Positions 55,989 to 64,000 of a stretch of 64,000 bases of DNA are shown here, piece by piece. Under the pieces are notes generated by a model. The model was not told where the DNA came from and ran no database searches. It was given only the letters and a program-made list of their open reading frames with translations. The DNA comes from Lysobacter sp. TY2-98. GTDB taxonomy: Bacteria > Pseudomonadota > Gammaproteobacteria > Xanthomonadales > Xanthomonadaceae. The position numbers were made by a program, and so were the translations under genes. How positions within the stretch are numbered: position 1 is the first letter of the stretch; every line of letters starts with the position of its first letter. The stretch covers positions 1,158,921 to 1,222,920 of the forward strand of contig NZ_CP031413.1 in assembly GCF_003367355.1 (NCBI RefSeq), read 5' to 3'.

Positions 55989-56683
55989 CCCTTCGCGCGA
56001 CGGCGGCTGGCCGCCGATTCAGCCGCCCGGCGCTGGACCCACGCCGCCGTGCCCGCCGCGCAGACGACGATACCGTCCGCCCGCGACGCTTCGACCTGAC
56101 AGCCGCCGGTGAACTCCGAGAACGCGGGCAGCACGGTCGTCCGCGGCTGCAGCCAGAACGCGGGCCAGCGCCTCGCGCCGAGTTCCGCGATCCCGATGCA
56201 GGGATGCAGGTGACCGCTCAACACGTGGAGGCCGTCCACCTCGACCGGTTCGTGCCGGAGTGCGAACGGTCCGATATCGAAGGCTTCCCCGAGCAGCTCG
56301 ACGTCGAGTCCGGCCTGCGCCAGCACGCGATCGTGGTTGCCGGTGAGCGCGGCGACATCGACCTGCGCATGCGCCGCGTACCACGCCGCCCAGTCGCGCA
56401 GCCACGCGCTGTCATGCACCGCGCCGTGCAGCACGTCGCCGAGGATCCAGACCGACGTCGCCCCGGTGAGCGCCACGGCGTCGGCGAGCCGGCCGAGATC
56501 GCTGGCCGTGCCACCACGCGGCAGACCGATGCCGGCCCGGCGGAATACGTCGCCCTTGCCGAGGTGCAGGTCCGACAGGAACAAGCGCCGCTCGCGCGGC
56601 CAGAACAGCGCACGCGCCGCGAGCAGTTGCATGGACTCGCCGGCGATCTCGGCGTCGACCCAGAGGCCGTGATCAGCGGCCAT
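55985..56683 (-). CDS. pdeM: ligase-associated DNA-damage-response phosphoesterase PdeM (MPE)
   Basis: Metal-dependent calcineurin-like nuclease, 232 aa, of the Lhr/ligase repair operon. The metal-binding motifs are all present: FLSDLHLGKG (D-x-H), ILGDVLHG (GD), LTGNHDR (GNHD), and LSGHLHP (GH-x-H). Relatives are manganese-dependent DNA nucleases or phosphodiesterases. The start at 56683 (MAADHGLWVDAEIAGE) overlaps the helicase stop by 11 bases; a start 27 bases further upstream is possible. It is the last gene of the operon, and the ssrA promoter lies on its stop codon. Confidence 0.9.
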   Translation of the reverse strand: MAADHGLWVDAEIAGESMQLLAARALFWPRERRLFLSDLHLGKGDVFRRAGIGLPRGGTASDLGRLADAVALTGATSVWILGDVLHGAVHDSAWLRDWAAWYAAHAQVDVAALTGNHDRVLAQAGLDVELLGEAFDIGPFALRHEPVEVDGLHVLSGHLHPCIGIAELGARRWPAFWLQPRTTVLPAFSEFTGGCQVEASRADGIVVCAAGTAAWVQRRAAESAASRRRAKG

Positions 56684-59405
56684 GCCGCTTCTCCAGCCGG
56701 GCGGCGGCACGCTGCACGCGCGTCTTCCAGTCCTCGGTGCTCAGATGCCCGCGGATGCCTTCCGCCCACAGCGGGAACGACAGCGGCGTGAGCCCGCGCG
56801 GACGCAGCAGCATCACGTCGCGCGACGCGCAGTCGTCGAGCACGCGTTGCAGGCGCTGCACTTCGAGCTGTCCGGCGAACACCTCGCGCTCGGCGAGTTC
56901 GAGCAGCATGTGATGGGGGTCGTAGCGCTGCAGCACGTCGTACAGCAGCCCGCTCGATGCCTGCAGCTGGCGCATGCTCTTCTGCGGTCGCCCGGGCACC
57001 GTCGGCGGCAACAGGCCCGCGATGCGCGCGATGTCGCGAAACTGGCGACGCGCGAGCTCGCCCAGATTGAGGCTTTCGCGAAGATCCTCGAACAGGCGTT
57101 CGGGCGACATCAGCTCGTGCAGCAGCGCTTCTTCGACGTGCAGCTCGCGCGTGGGCTTGAGGACGAATCCGTAGTCATTCGCGGCGTAGCCGAACGTATT
57201 GGGCTCGACGCGTCCCCACCGCAACGACAGCAGCGCGGCGAGCCCTTCGTTGGCGAGTCGTCCCGCGAACGGGAAGACGAACAGCTGCGGCCCTTCGCGC
57301 GTCTTCGTCCATTCGACGAGCAATTGCCCCGCGCGCGGCAGAGACGAGATGCGCGACTGCAGTTCCAGCAGGCCCGCGACCGCGCGCATCTCCGGCACAT
57401 CGAGCGGCCGCGCGAGCAGGCGCTCCACGCGTGCCGACAACTCCATCGACAGCGGCTGTCGGATGCCGGTCCACTGCGGCACCATCCCCTCGCCCGCCGG
57501 CGCGCGTTTGACGAGTGCCGTCATCGCTTCCATGCGAACCAGTTCGAGCATGCGCCCGGAAAACAGGAAACGATCGCCCGGCTTCAGACGCGCAACGAAG
57601 ACTTCCTCCACCGCACCCAATGTGCCGCCGCGCACCAGTCGCACCGCGACGCTGCCCTCACTGGTGATCGTGCCGATCGACAGACGATGACGCAGCGCGA
57701 CGCGGCGGTCGTGCACGACGTAGCGCCCGCACTCATCGCGCACCACGCGCTGGAAATCCGGATAGTGCTCGAGCGCGCGGCCGCCCTGGACGATGAAGTC
57801 GAGCACCGACTGCCAGGCTTCGTCCGCGAGCCCCGCGAACGCGTGCGTACCGCGTACCTCGCGCAGAAGCTCGTCGGCGTCGAAGCCGCCACCGAGCGCC
57901 AGCGTGACGCAGTGCTGCGCGAGCACGTCGAGACTCAGGCGCGGCGGACGACGCGCTTCCACCTCGCCCGCAGCGACGGCATCGCGCACTGCAGCGAACT
58001 CCACCATCTCGAGCATGTGCGTCGGCACGCAGACCACGTGCCCCGACTCGCCGGGCCGATGCTTCGCGCGTCCGGCGCGTTGCAGCAAGCGCGCCGTTCC
58101 CTTCGGGCTGCCGAGCTGGAACACCTGGTCGACGGCGGGGAAATCCACGCCGAGGTCGAGGCTCGACGTCGCCACCACGCAGCGCACACTGCCGTCGCGC
58201 AGCCCCGCCTCGGCTTCGGCGCGCAGGTGCGGATCGAGCGATCCATGATGCAGCGCGAGCGTCGACAGGTCCTCGGGCCACACCGCCTGCAGCGCCTGAT
58301 GCCAGAGCTCGGCGAAGGCCCGCGTGTTGGTGAACAGCAGACTGGTGCGCGCCTCGAAGATACGTTCGGCCACGCGCGAGAGTTGTGCGAGTCCGAGATG
58401 GCCCGCCCACGGAAAGCGCTCGCCGGCTTCGGGCACGAGCGTTTCGAGCGTGACCGCGCGCGGCGTCGCGCCCGAAACCACCACCGACTCCGGCGCATGG
58501 GGCACCAGCACATCGCGCGCTTCGTCGAGATTGCCGAGCGTCGCCGACAGGCCCCAGATGCGGAGCGTCGGCGACATCGCGCGCAACCGCGCGAGGCAGA
58601 GCTGCAACAGCACGCCGCGCTTGGTGCCGAGCAGTTCGTGCCATTCGTCGACGACGACGCCCCGTAGCGACGTGAGACGCGCGGCGGTCTCGGGATACGA
58701 CAGCAGCAACGCCAACGATTCGGGCGTGGTGACCAACGCATCGAGATGGCCGTCGCGTGCAAGCTTCTTGTCGCGCGCACTTGCGTCGCCCGTGCGCAGG
58801 CCGATCGACCAATCGAGCCCCAGCGCGTCCGCGGGTTCGCGGAGTGCGCGAAGCGTGTCGGCCGCAAGGGCGCGCAGTGGCGTGATCCACAGCACCTTGA
58901 GTTCGCGCTCGTCGGAGGTGCGCGCTGCTCCGCGCTGCATATCGCTGATGGCCTCGATCAGCGGCCCGCCGAACGCAGCCAACGTCTTGCCGCTTCCGGT
59001 CGGCGTGTGCAGCAGTCCGCTTTCGCCGCGCAGGTAGCGCGTCCAAACCTCGCGCTGGAATGGGGCCGGTGACCAGCCGCGGCGGTCGAACCAGTCGGCG
59101 AGCACCTGTTCCGGATCGCCCGTCGGTGCGTGACGTGCCGCGTGCGGTTGCGCGTCGACATCGACGACGCCTTCGAGCGCGCAGATGGGATCGGCATCCG
59201 CCGCGCGTCGTTGCTGCTCGCGCAGACGTTCTGCGCGTGCCGCGGCCTCAGCGCGTCGTCGCTCCGCCGCCGCACGACGCGAACGATCGCGACGGATCGA
59301 TTCGACCGTCTGCCGCGGCGCTGTCGGATCGGGGCGTTCCGGATACGCCGCGTACGGATCCTCGCCTTCCGGCGGCGCCAAGCCCTTCAGCAACCAGCCG
59401 CTCAT
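56673..59405 (-). CDS. lhr: ligase-associated Lhr-type DEXH-box DNA helicase
   Basis: Superfamily 2 3'-5' helicase of the Lhr-core type, 910 aa. A charged Arg/Ala-rich N-terminal extension (about 30-85) is followed by Walker A LLHTPTGSGKTLA (Lys140), the DEXH box DEWH (253-256) and motif III LSATLGN. The second RecA domain has RLLQRAGRAKHRPGESG, and the winged-helix/Lhr-specific C-domain spans about 480-880. The DEWH rather than DEAH is normal for this group. Start at 59405, overlapping the ligase stop by four bases (ATGA). In Pseudomonas putida the equivalent four proteins were characterised as a repair-enzyme set. Confidence 0.93.
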   Translation of the reverse strand: MSGWLLKGLAPPEGEDPYAAYPERPDPTAPRQTVESIRRDRSRRAAAERRRAEAAARAERLREQQRRAADADPICALEGVVDVDAQPHAARHAPTGDPEQVLADWFDRRGWSPAPFQREVWTRYLRGESGLLHTPTGSGKTLAAFGGPLIEAISDMQRGAARTSDERELKVLWITPLRALAADTLRALREPADALGLDWSIGLRTGDASARDKKLARDGHLDALVTTPESLALLLSYPETAARLTSLRGVVVDEWHELLGTKRGVLLQLCLARLRAMSPTLRIWGLSATLGNLDEARDVLVPHAPESVVVSGATPRAVTLETLVPEAGERFPWAGHLGLAQLSRVAERIFEARTSLLFTNTRAFAELWHQALQAVWPEDLSTLALHHGSLDPHLRAEAEAGLRDGSVRCVVATSSLDLGVDFPAVDQVFQLGSPKGTARLLQRAGRAKHRPGESGHVVCVPTHMLEMVEFAAVRDAVAAGEVEARRPPRLSLDVLAQHCVTLALGGGFDADELLREVRGTHAFAGLADEAWQSVLDFIVQGGRALEHYPDFQRVVRDECGRYVVHDRRVALRHRLSIGTITSEGSVAVRLVRGGTLGAVEEVFVARLKPGDRFLFSGRMLELVRMEAMTALVKRAPAGEGMVPQWTGIRQPLSMELSARVERLLARPLDVPEMRAVAGLLELQSRISSLPRAGQLLVEWTKTREGPQLFVFPFAGRLANEGLAALLSLRWGRVEPNTFGYAANDYGFVLKPTRELHVEEALLHELMSPERLFEDLRESLNLGELARRQFRDIARIAGLLPPTVPGRPQKSMRQLQASSGLLYDVLQRYDPHHMLLELAEREVFAGQLEVQRLQRVLDDCASRDVMLLRPRGLTPLSFPLWAEGIRGHLSTEDWKTRVQRAAARLEKRHGR

Positions 59406-60994
59406 CGCGCCAGCGCCCGCAACGTATCGAGTTTGTCGGCGTCGCGGGGCGTCTTGTCGTGGCGCCAGCGCAGGATGCGCGGGAAGCGCACGGCGATGCC
59501 CGATTTGTGGCGACTCGAGCGGTTCACCGCTTCGAAGCCGAGCTCGAATACATGCGCGGCTTCCACCGAACGCACCGGCCCGAACCGCTCGATCGTATGT
59601 GCGCGGATCCAGCGGTCGAGCGCGAGGATTTCCTTGTCGTCCAGACCGGAATACGCCTTCGCGACCGGCACCAGCAGGTCGCCGTCCCACAAGCCGAACG
59701 TGTAGTCGGTGAACAGCGTGCTGCGTCGTCCGTGGCCCGACTGCGCATAGATCAGCACGGCATCGATGTTCAGCGGGTCGATCTTCCACTTCCACCAGTC
59801 GCCGCGACGGCGGCCCACCTGGTACGCCGACGCGCGACGCTTGAGCATCAATCCCTCGACACCGCGCTCGCGCGCCGCCTCACGAAGCGTGCGTGCATCG
59901 CTCCAGTCGCCGGCATCGACGACGGGCGACGGTACGAGACGCGGATCATTCGTCGACGACAGCAGGTCTTCGAGCAGCGAACGACGCTCGGCGAGCGGCA
60001 GCTCGCGCAGGTCGCGACCATCGAGTTCCAGCAGGTCGTAAGCGAGCACGCAGACCGGCGTATCCGCCAGCGTCTTCGGCCCCGGCTTGCGGCGCTGGAT
60101 GCGCGTCTGTAGTGCAGTGAACGGCATGGGCTGCTCGTCGCCGGGCTTCCACGCCATGAGCTCGCCGTCGATCACGCAGTCACGCGGCAGCCGCGTGGCG
60201 GCGTCCTCGATCTCCGGAAAGCGTCCATCCAGACGTTCCTCGCCGCGCGACCACAACGCGATCTCGGGCCCGCGACGGATCAGCTGCAGGCGGATGCCGT
60301 CCCACTTCCATTCGAGCAGCCAGTCATCGACGGGGCCGAGCGTGTCGGCGTCCGCTTCCAGAGGCGACGCCAGGAAAAACGGATACGGTTGCTCGCGATC
60401 GCCCGGAAGCTCGTCCGGATTGAGCAGGTCGCGCAGGAACTGCGGCGTCGGCGCCCACGCGCCCAGCATGCGCTGCGCGAGGCGCGCGATGTCGATCCCC
60501 GACATGTCCGCCAACGCCTGCTGGACCAGGCGTTGCGACACGCCCACGCGCAGCGCACCCGTAAGCAGTTTGTTGAACGCGAGACGCTCGTCCGCGCACA
60601 ACGAGCGCCAGCCCCCGACAACCGCTGCGCGGCGCTTCTCCGGATCGCGACCGGCGACCGGCAGCAAGCGCTTCTCGATCCAGTCGTGGAGCGGAACGTC
60701 GACAACGCCCTTCGCAGGATCGTCATAGAGCAACGTCAGTGTTTCGGCGAGGTCGCCGACGTGCGCGTAGCTCTCGTCGAACAGCCATTCCGGCGTGCCC
60801 GTTTCCTGCGACAGCCATTCACGCAGTTCGCGGGTGTTGGCGATCTTGGTGAGCTTGCCGCCCGACAGAAGCCGCAGCGCCCAGACCGCATCTTCGGGCG
60901 GCGCGTCGCGGAAATAGGCGACCAGCGCGGCGCGCTTGTCGAGCGTCGCGGTGCTGCGATCGAGTTCGGTGTAAAGCGCAGCAAAGCGTTTCAC
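59402..60994 (-). CDS. ATP-dependent DNA ligase (Lhr-operon type)
   Basis: Seals DNA nicks with ATP, 530 aa. An N-terminal helical DNA-binding domain (1-180) precedes the nucleotidyltransferase with the adenylated lysine Lys230 in EWKWDGIRLQ. Downstream are motif III (VIDGELMAW), motif IV (EGLMLKR) and motif V (WWKWKIDP). The OB domain closes the protein. The start is a GTG at 60994 that overlaps the exonuclease stop (GTGA), with AGGAGG before it. The Lys-to-end spacing matches the LigB-type ligase of this operon. It is in addition to the NAD-dependent LigA that bacteria need, which is not in this window. Confidence 0.94.
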   Translation of the reverse strand: MKRFAALYTELDRSTATLDKRAALVAYFRDAPPEDAVWALRLLSGGKLTKIANTRELREWLSQETGTPEWLFDESYAHVGDLAETLTLLYDDPAKGVVDVPLHDWIEKRLLPVAGRDPEKRRAAVVGGWRSLCADERLAFNKLLTGALRVGVSQRLVQQALADMSGIDIARLAQRMLGAWAPTPQFLRDLLNPDELPGDREQPYPFFLASPLEADADTLGPVDDWLLEWKWDGIRLQLIRRGPEIALWSRGEERLDGRFPEIEDAATRLPRDCVIDGELMAWKPGDEQPMPFTALQTRIQRRKPGPKTLADTPVCVLAYDLLELDGRDLRELPLAERRSLLEDLLSSTNDPRLVPSPVVDAGDWSDARTLREAARERGVEGLMLKRRASAYQVGRRRGDWWKWKIDPLNIDAVLIYAQSGHGRRSTLFTDYTFGLWDGDLLVPVAKAYSGLDDKEILALDRWIRAHTIERFGPVRSVEAAHVFELGFEAVNRSSRHKSGIAVRFPRILRWRHDKTPRDADKLDTLRALAR

Positions 60995-61986
60995 TCCGCC
61001 TCCTGTCCGTAGTCGGTCGCGAACGCTTCGGCGTCGATGCCGTCTTCGATCAGTGCACGGATGATCGCGTCGGTGTTGCCGTGCGTGGCGATCACGCGAC
61101 GCGCGCCGGTCTCGCGGATCGTGCGCATCAGGTCCGGCCAGTCGGCGTGGTCGGACACGACGAAGCCGCGATCGTAGTTGCGACGCCGACGGTTTCCGCG
61201 CACGCGCATCCATCCCGAGGCGAACCCGGTCTGCGCGCCCCGGAAACGTCGCATCCACGGACTGCCCGCGGCGGACGGCGGCGCGATGATCAGCTCGCCC
61301 GCAAACTCCGCGCCTTTGGAGGTTTCCGAGACGGGGAGCGTCTCGACCATGCGGATGCCGGCATCGCGATACACCTGCACGCCGGCAGCAACCGCGCCAT
61401 GCAGGTAGACGGGGCGATCGGTCCACATCCCCAGTTCCGCCAGCACGCGTTGCGCCTTGCCCAGGGCGTAACACAGCAGCACCGCCGCTTCGCCGCGCGT
61501 GGCGCAGTGGTCGCGCCACTCAACGATCTCGCGGGCGACGTCGCTGGTGTCGGGCCAGCGATAGATCGGCAGGCCGAACGTCGCCTCGGTGATAAAGGTG
61601 TCGCAGTCGACGACCTCGAAGGGCGCGCAGGTCGGATCGTGCTGGCGCTTGTAGTCGCCCGACGCGACCCAGACCTGTCCGTCGGCCTCGATGCGCACCT
61701 GCGACGAGCCCAACACGTGGCCGGCGGAATGGAACGAAACGCGGGCGTTGCCGAGTTCGAAGGCTTCGCCGTAGTCGAAGATCCGATACGCCTGCTCGCC
61801 CAGCCGCCAACGCAGGATGGGCAATCCATCACGCGCGGCAAAATATTCGGCATTGCCGATGCGCGCGTGGTCGCCGTGGCCATGCGTGATCACCGCACGC
61901 TCCACGGGTTTCCAGGGATCGATGTAGAAGTCGCCCTGCGGGCAATACAGCCCTTCACGGCGAAGCACGACGAGATCGGAAGGCAT
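60991..61986 (-). CDS. ligase-associated DNA exonuclease (metallo-beta-lactamase/beta-CASP fold)
   Basis: First gene of the repair operon, 331 aa. The metal site HGHGDH (His35-His40) is the classic H-x-H-x-D-H, followed by SAGHVLGSSQV and ASGDYKRQHDPTCAPFEVVDCDTFITEATFG. Then come beta-CASP elements FVVSDHADWPDLMRTI and ARRVIATHGNTDAI. Related proteins are SNM1-like DNA exonucleases, and this operon's member in Pseudomonas putida is a nuclease. The start at 61986 (MPSDLVVLRREGLYCPQGDFYIDP) is the family's usual beginning. Confidence 0.92.
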   Translation of the reverse strand: MPSDLVVLRREGLYCPQGDFYIDPWKPVERAVITHGHGDHARIGNAEYFAARDGLPILRWRLGEQAYRIFDYGEAFELGNARVSFHSAGHVLGSSQVRIEADGQVWVASGDYKRQHDPTCAPFEVVDCDTFITEATFGLPIYRWPDTSDVAREIVEWRDHCATRGEAAVLLCYALGKAQRVLAELGMWTDRPVYLHGAVAAGVQVYRDAGIRMVETLPVSETSKGAEFAGELIIAPPSAAGSPWMRRFRGAQTGFASGWMRVRGNRRRRNYDRGFVVSDHADWPDLMRTIRETGARRVIATHGNTDAIIRALIEDGIDAEAFATDYGQEAE

Positions 61987-62130
61987 GCAGCGACCGTATG
62001 CAACGGTGCGTCGGCGCGCTGACAAGGGCGCAGATCGACGGTAGGCGGTGGGCGTCTCACCTGCTGGGACGGCGCCCCCGTCCCGTCACGGGCCGTTGGG
62101 GTGAACGCTATCGGCCGCTTGGCTCTACCT

Positions 62131-62160
62131 AAAAAAAAACGGGGCGCCGAAGCGCCCCGC
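62131..62160 (-). terminator. rho-independent terminator of the OmpA-family gene
   Basis: On the minus strand CGGGGCGC-TTCG-GCGCCCCG is an eight-pair stem with a UUCG loop, followed by nine T. It lies about 20 bases after the stop codon. Confidence 0.93.
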
Positions 62161-62180
62161 CCTGCCCGTCCACCCGACGG

Positions 62181-62858
62181 TTAACCCTGACGCAGCGGCA
62201 CCAGCGTGATTTCGACGCGGCGGTTGCGCGACCAGCACGACTCGGTGTTTTCCGTGCACAGCAGCTGCGTTTCGCCACGACCGACGACGACCATGCGATC
62301 GCGCGTCACACCCTTGGTGTTGAGGTAGCCCGCGACCGATTCGGCACGCTGCTGCGAAAGATTCAGGTTGTAGCTGGCATCGCCGCGCTGGTCGGTGTGA
62401 CCGGCCACGTTGATGACGGTCTGGTTGTACTGCGTCAGCGTGCTCGCCAGGTTGTCGAGCACCGGACGGAACTGCGGCTGCAGTGCAGAGCTATTGGTGC
62501 TGAACGTGATCGCGTCCGGCATGGTCAGCACGATGTTGTCGCCCTGACGGACGACGCCGACGCCCGTGCCCTGCAGCCTGTCGCGCAGCGCGCGTTCTTG
62601 GCGGTCCTGATAGTTGCCGATCGCGCCGCCGGCGAGTGCGCCGACACCGGCGCCGACCAGCGCGCGCTGACGGCGTTCGACGGCGTCGTCGCCCGACAGC
62701 ACGCCTGCAGCGGCACCGACCGCGGCACCGATGAGCGCGCCGTTGCGCGTGCGGTCATTGGTGTCGGGGTTGGTGGAATAGGAATTGGGATTGGTGGCGC
62801 AACCGGCGACCATCGCACCGATCAGCGTGGCCAGCAGGATCTTCGACGTTGTTTTCAT
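62181..62858 (-). CDS. OmpA-family outer-membrane lipoprotein (YiaD-like)
   Basis: 225-residue lipoprotein anchoring the outer membrane to peptidoglycan. Lipobox MVAGC (Cys20). A glycine-zipper region (about 40-80, ALIGAAVGAAAGVLSGDD ... GAGVGALAGGAIGN) may insert into or associate with membrane. The OmpA C-like domain (110-225) contains TFSTNSSALQPQFRPVLDNLA and the peptidoglycan-binding NVAGHTDQRGDASYNLNLSQQRAESVAGYL, then NRRVEITL. It is monocistronic with a strong terminator. The YiaD/Glycine-zipper-OmpA fusion is common in gammaproteobacteria. Confidence 0.92.
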   Translation of the reverse strand: MKTTSKILLATLIGAMVAGCATNPNSYSTNPDTNDRTRNGALIGAAVGAAAGVLSGDDAVERRQRALVGAGVGALAGGAIGNYQDRQERALRDRLQGTGVGVVRQGDNIVLTMPDAITFSTNSSALQPQFRPVLDNLASTLTQYNQTVINVAGHTDQRGDASYNLNLSQQRAESVAGYLNTKGVTRDRMVVVGRGETQLLCTENTESCWSRNRRVEITLVPLRQG

Positions 62859-62943
62859 GTAGTGCCCCTCGCGGCGTTGGACGGCGCCACGCTAGGGCCG
62901 CTGTCGTCACCGGTAGGTGAGGGGCGCAAGGGCCGTTCAGCCT

Positions 62944-64000
62944 CTAGCGATGTTCGTCATCGCCATGTCGTGCGTCGCGCAGTTTCCGATACGCGAGCAG
63001 TGCGTCGTCGCGGCCGCGCGCAAGGTCGACGAGTGGTGTTTTCGAATACGACGGCGCGACGCGTGCCAAAAGCGCCGGATCGCGCCACGGTGCATGCCGC
63101 AGCGGCACCGGGATCCCCGCGAGTTCGGGCAACCACCGCGCAACGTACTCACCGCGCGGATCGAAACGCTCGGCCTGCGTCACCGGATTGAACACGCGGA
63201 AGTACGGCGCGGCATCCGCCCCGGTGCCCGCCACCCATTGCCAGCCCATCGTGTTGTTGGCGAGGTCGGCGTCGACCAGCGTGTCCCAGAACCATTCCGC
63301 ACCGACGCGCCAATGCACGCGCAGGTGCTTGCACAGGTAACTCGCGACGATCATTCGCACGCGGTTGTGCATCCATCCGGTCGACCACAGCTCGTGCAGC
63401 CCCGCATCCACGATCGGAACGCCCGTGCGACCGCGGCGCCAGCGATCGACGATGTTTCGTGGCGGCTTCGCCCAGTCGAAGGTCGCGAAACGTTCGTCCA
63501 GATCGGATTCGGAGGTATGCGGGAAGTGGTGCAACAGGTGCGTTGCGAACTCGCGCCACACGAGCTGCCGAAGGAAAGCGTCGATCTGCGCGTCCGGAAC
63601 ACTGCCACGCTGCGCTTCGATGACCTGCACGACACGCCAGGGCGCGATCTCGCCGAAATGCAGGTGCGGCGACAGGCGCGATGTGCCGGTACGATCCGGC
63701 CGATCGCGGCCTTCGACATAGCCATGCAGGCCGCCGTCGACGAACACCTCCAGCGCCTCGCGGGCGCCGGCTTCACCGGGCGTCCAGTGCGCCCAGAAGC
63801 CGCCGTCCCAATCGGTGTGCGGCGTCAGCTTGAGATGGTCGAGGCCCACGCCCTCCGGCCCGTCGTTGCTGTGCGGGATGCGCTCCGGCGCGTCGTACGG
63901 CGCAGTGGGCGCCCACCGGGCCAGCGCCGCACGATAGAACGGCGTGAACACCTTGTACGGCCCGCCCTTGCCGGTCTTCAGCGTCCACGGTTCGAACAGC
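62944..64000 (-). CDS. phrB: deoxyribodipyrimidine photolyase (N-terminus beyond the window)
   Basis: Light-dependent repair of cyclobutane pyrimidine dimers with FAD. The C-terminal about 350 residues are present and the frame is open through position 64000. FAD-domain landmarks: TGTSRLSPHLHFGEIAPWRVVQ, FLRQLVWREFATHLLHHFP, GRTGVPIVDAGLHELWSTGWMHNRVRMIVASYLCKHL, then the W-rich DTLVDADLANNTMGWQWVAGTGADAAPYFRVFNP. The internal GTG near 63951 is not the real start because the FTPFYRAAL segment before it continues the family sequence (GPYKVFTPF). The cut N-terminal alpha/beta domain would hold the antenna chromophore site. Confidence 0.94.
   Translation of the reverse strand, partial: LFEPWTLKTGKGGPYKVFTPFYRAALARWAPTAPYDAPERIPHSNDGPEGVGLDHLKLTPHTDWDGGFWAHWTPGEAGAREALEVFVDGGLHGYVEGRDRPDRTGTSRLSPHLHFGEIAPWRVVQVIEAQRGSVPDAQIDAFLRQLVWREFATHLLHHFPHTSESDLDERFATFDWAKPPRNIVDRWRRGRTGVPIVDAGLHELWSTGWMHNRVRMIVASYLCKHLRVHWRVGAEWFWDTLVDADLANNTMGWQWVAGTGADAAPYFRVFNPVTQAERFDPRGEYVARWLPELAGIPVPLRHAPWRDPALLARVAPSYSKTPLVDLARGRDDALLAYRKLRDARHGDDEHR

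Overview
This 64 kb window is a GC-rich, densely coding chromosomal segment of a gammaproteobacterium of the Lysobacteraceae/Xanthomonadaceae, most like Lysobacter. The main pointer is a syntenic rpf/DSF quorum-sensing region: acnA(rpfA)-fadD(rpfB)-rpfF running toward rpfG-rpfC, followed by lysS, prfB, recJ, rpfE and greA. Nearly everything is housekeeping. I see no insertion sequence, prophage, CRISPR array, tRNA or rRNA. Because of the GC content, long open frames lie antisense to most real genes; these were left out.

Layout. 1-2.9 kb: truncated HlyD-type adaptor with its DUF3302 partner, an ORFan, an HU-family protein and a small exported protein. 3.0-5.3 kb: UDP-sugar dehydrogenase and epimerase. 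5.3-12 kb (minus): ald, ftsK, lolA, an exported ORFan, rarA. 12.1-18.1 kb: trxB, a COG3146 acyltransferase, aat, infA, with clpS-clpA opposite; this brings together N-degron tagging (Aat), recognition (ClpS) and unfolding (ClpA). 18.2-20.5 kb: nudJ-mnmA-hflD, joined by overlapping start and stop codons. 20.6-36.4 kb: the rpf region. DSF is made by RpfF and turned over by RpfB. It is sensed by the hybrid kinase RpfC and relayed to the HD-GYP phosphodiesterase RpfG.

36.5-42.8 kb (minus): dapB, then carA and carB separated by two translationally coupled ORFans. 42.9-43.8 kb: a 2OG-Fe(II) oxygenase and a palindromic repeat block. 43.8-49.3 kb (minus): hrcA-grpE-dnaK-dnaJ heat-shock operon with a TMEM175-type channel gene inserted before dnaJ. 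49.3-53.3 kb: recN, fur, bamE, rnfH, ratA, smpB. 53.3-56 kb: an orphan CHASE-PAS histidine kinase and the tmRNA gene ssrA (tag ANDDNYALAA), near its partner smpB. 56-62 kb (minus): a tightly overlapping four-gene DNA repair operon (MBL exonuclease, ATP-dependent ligase, Lhr-type helicase, PdeM phosphoesterase). The window ends with an OmpA-family lipoprotein and a photolyase cut by the window edge.

No wholly new defence or mobile system is evident. The most interesting items are gene insertions inside conserved operons (carAB, dnaK-dnaJ, trxB-aat), the prfB frameshift, the repair operon, and recurring -10-like hexamers very close to start codons.
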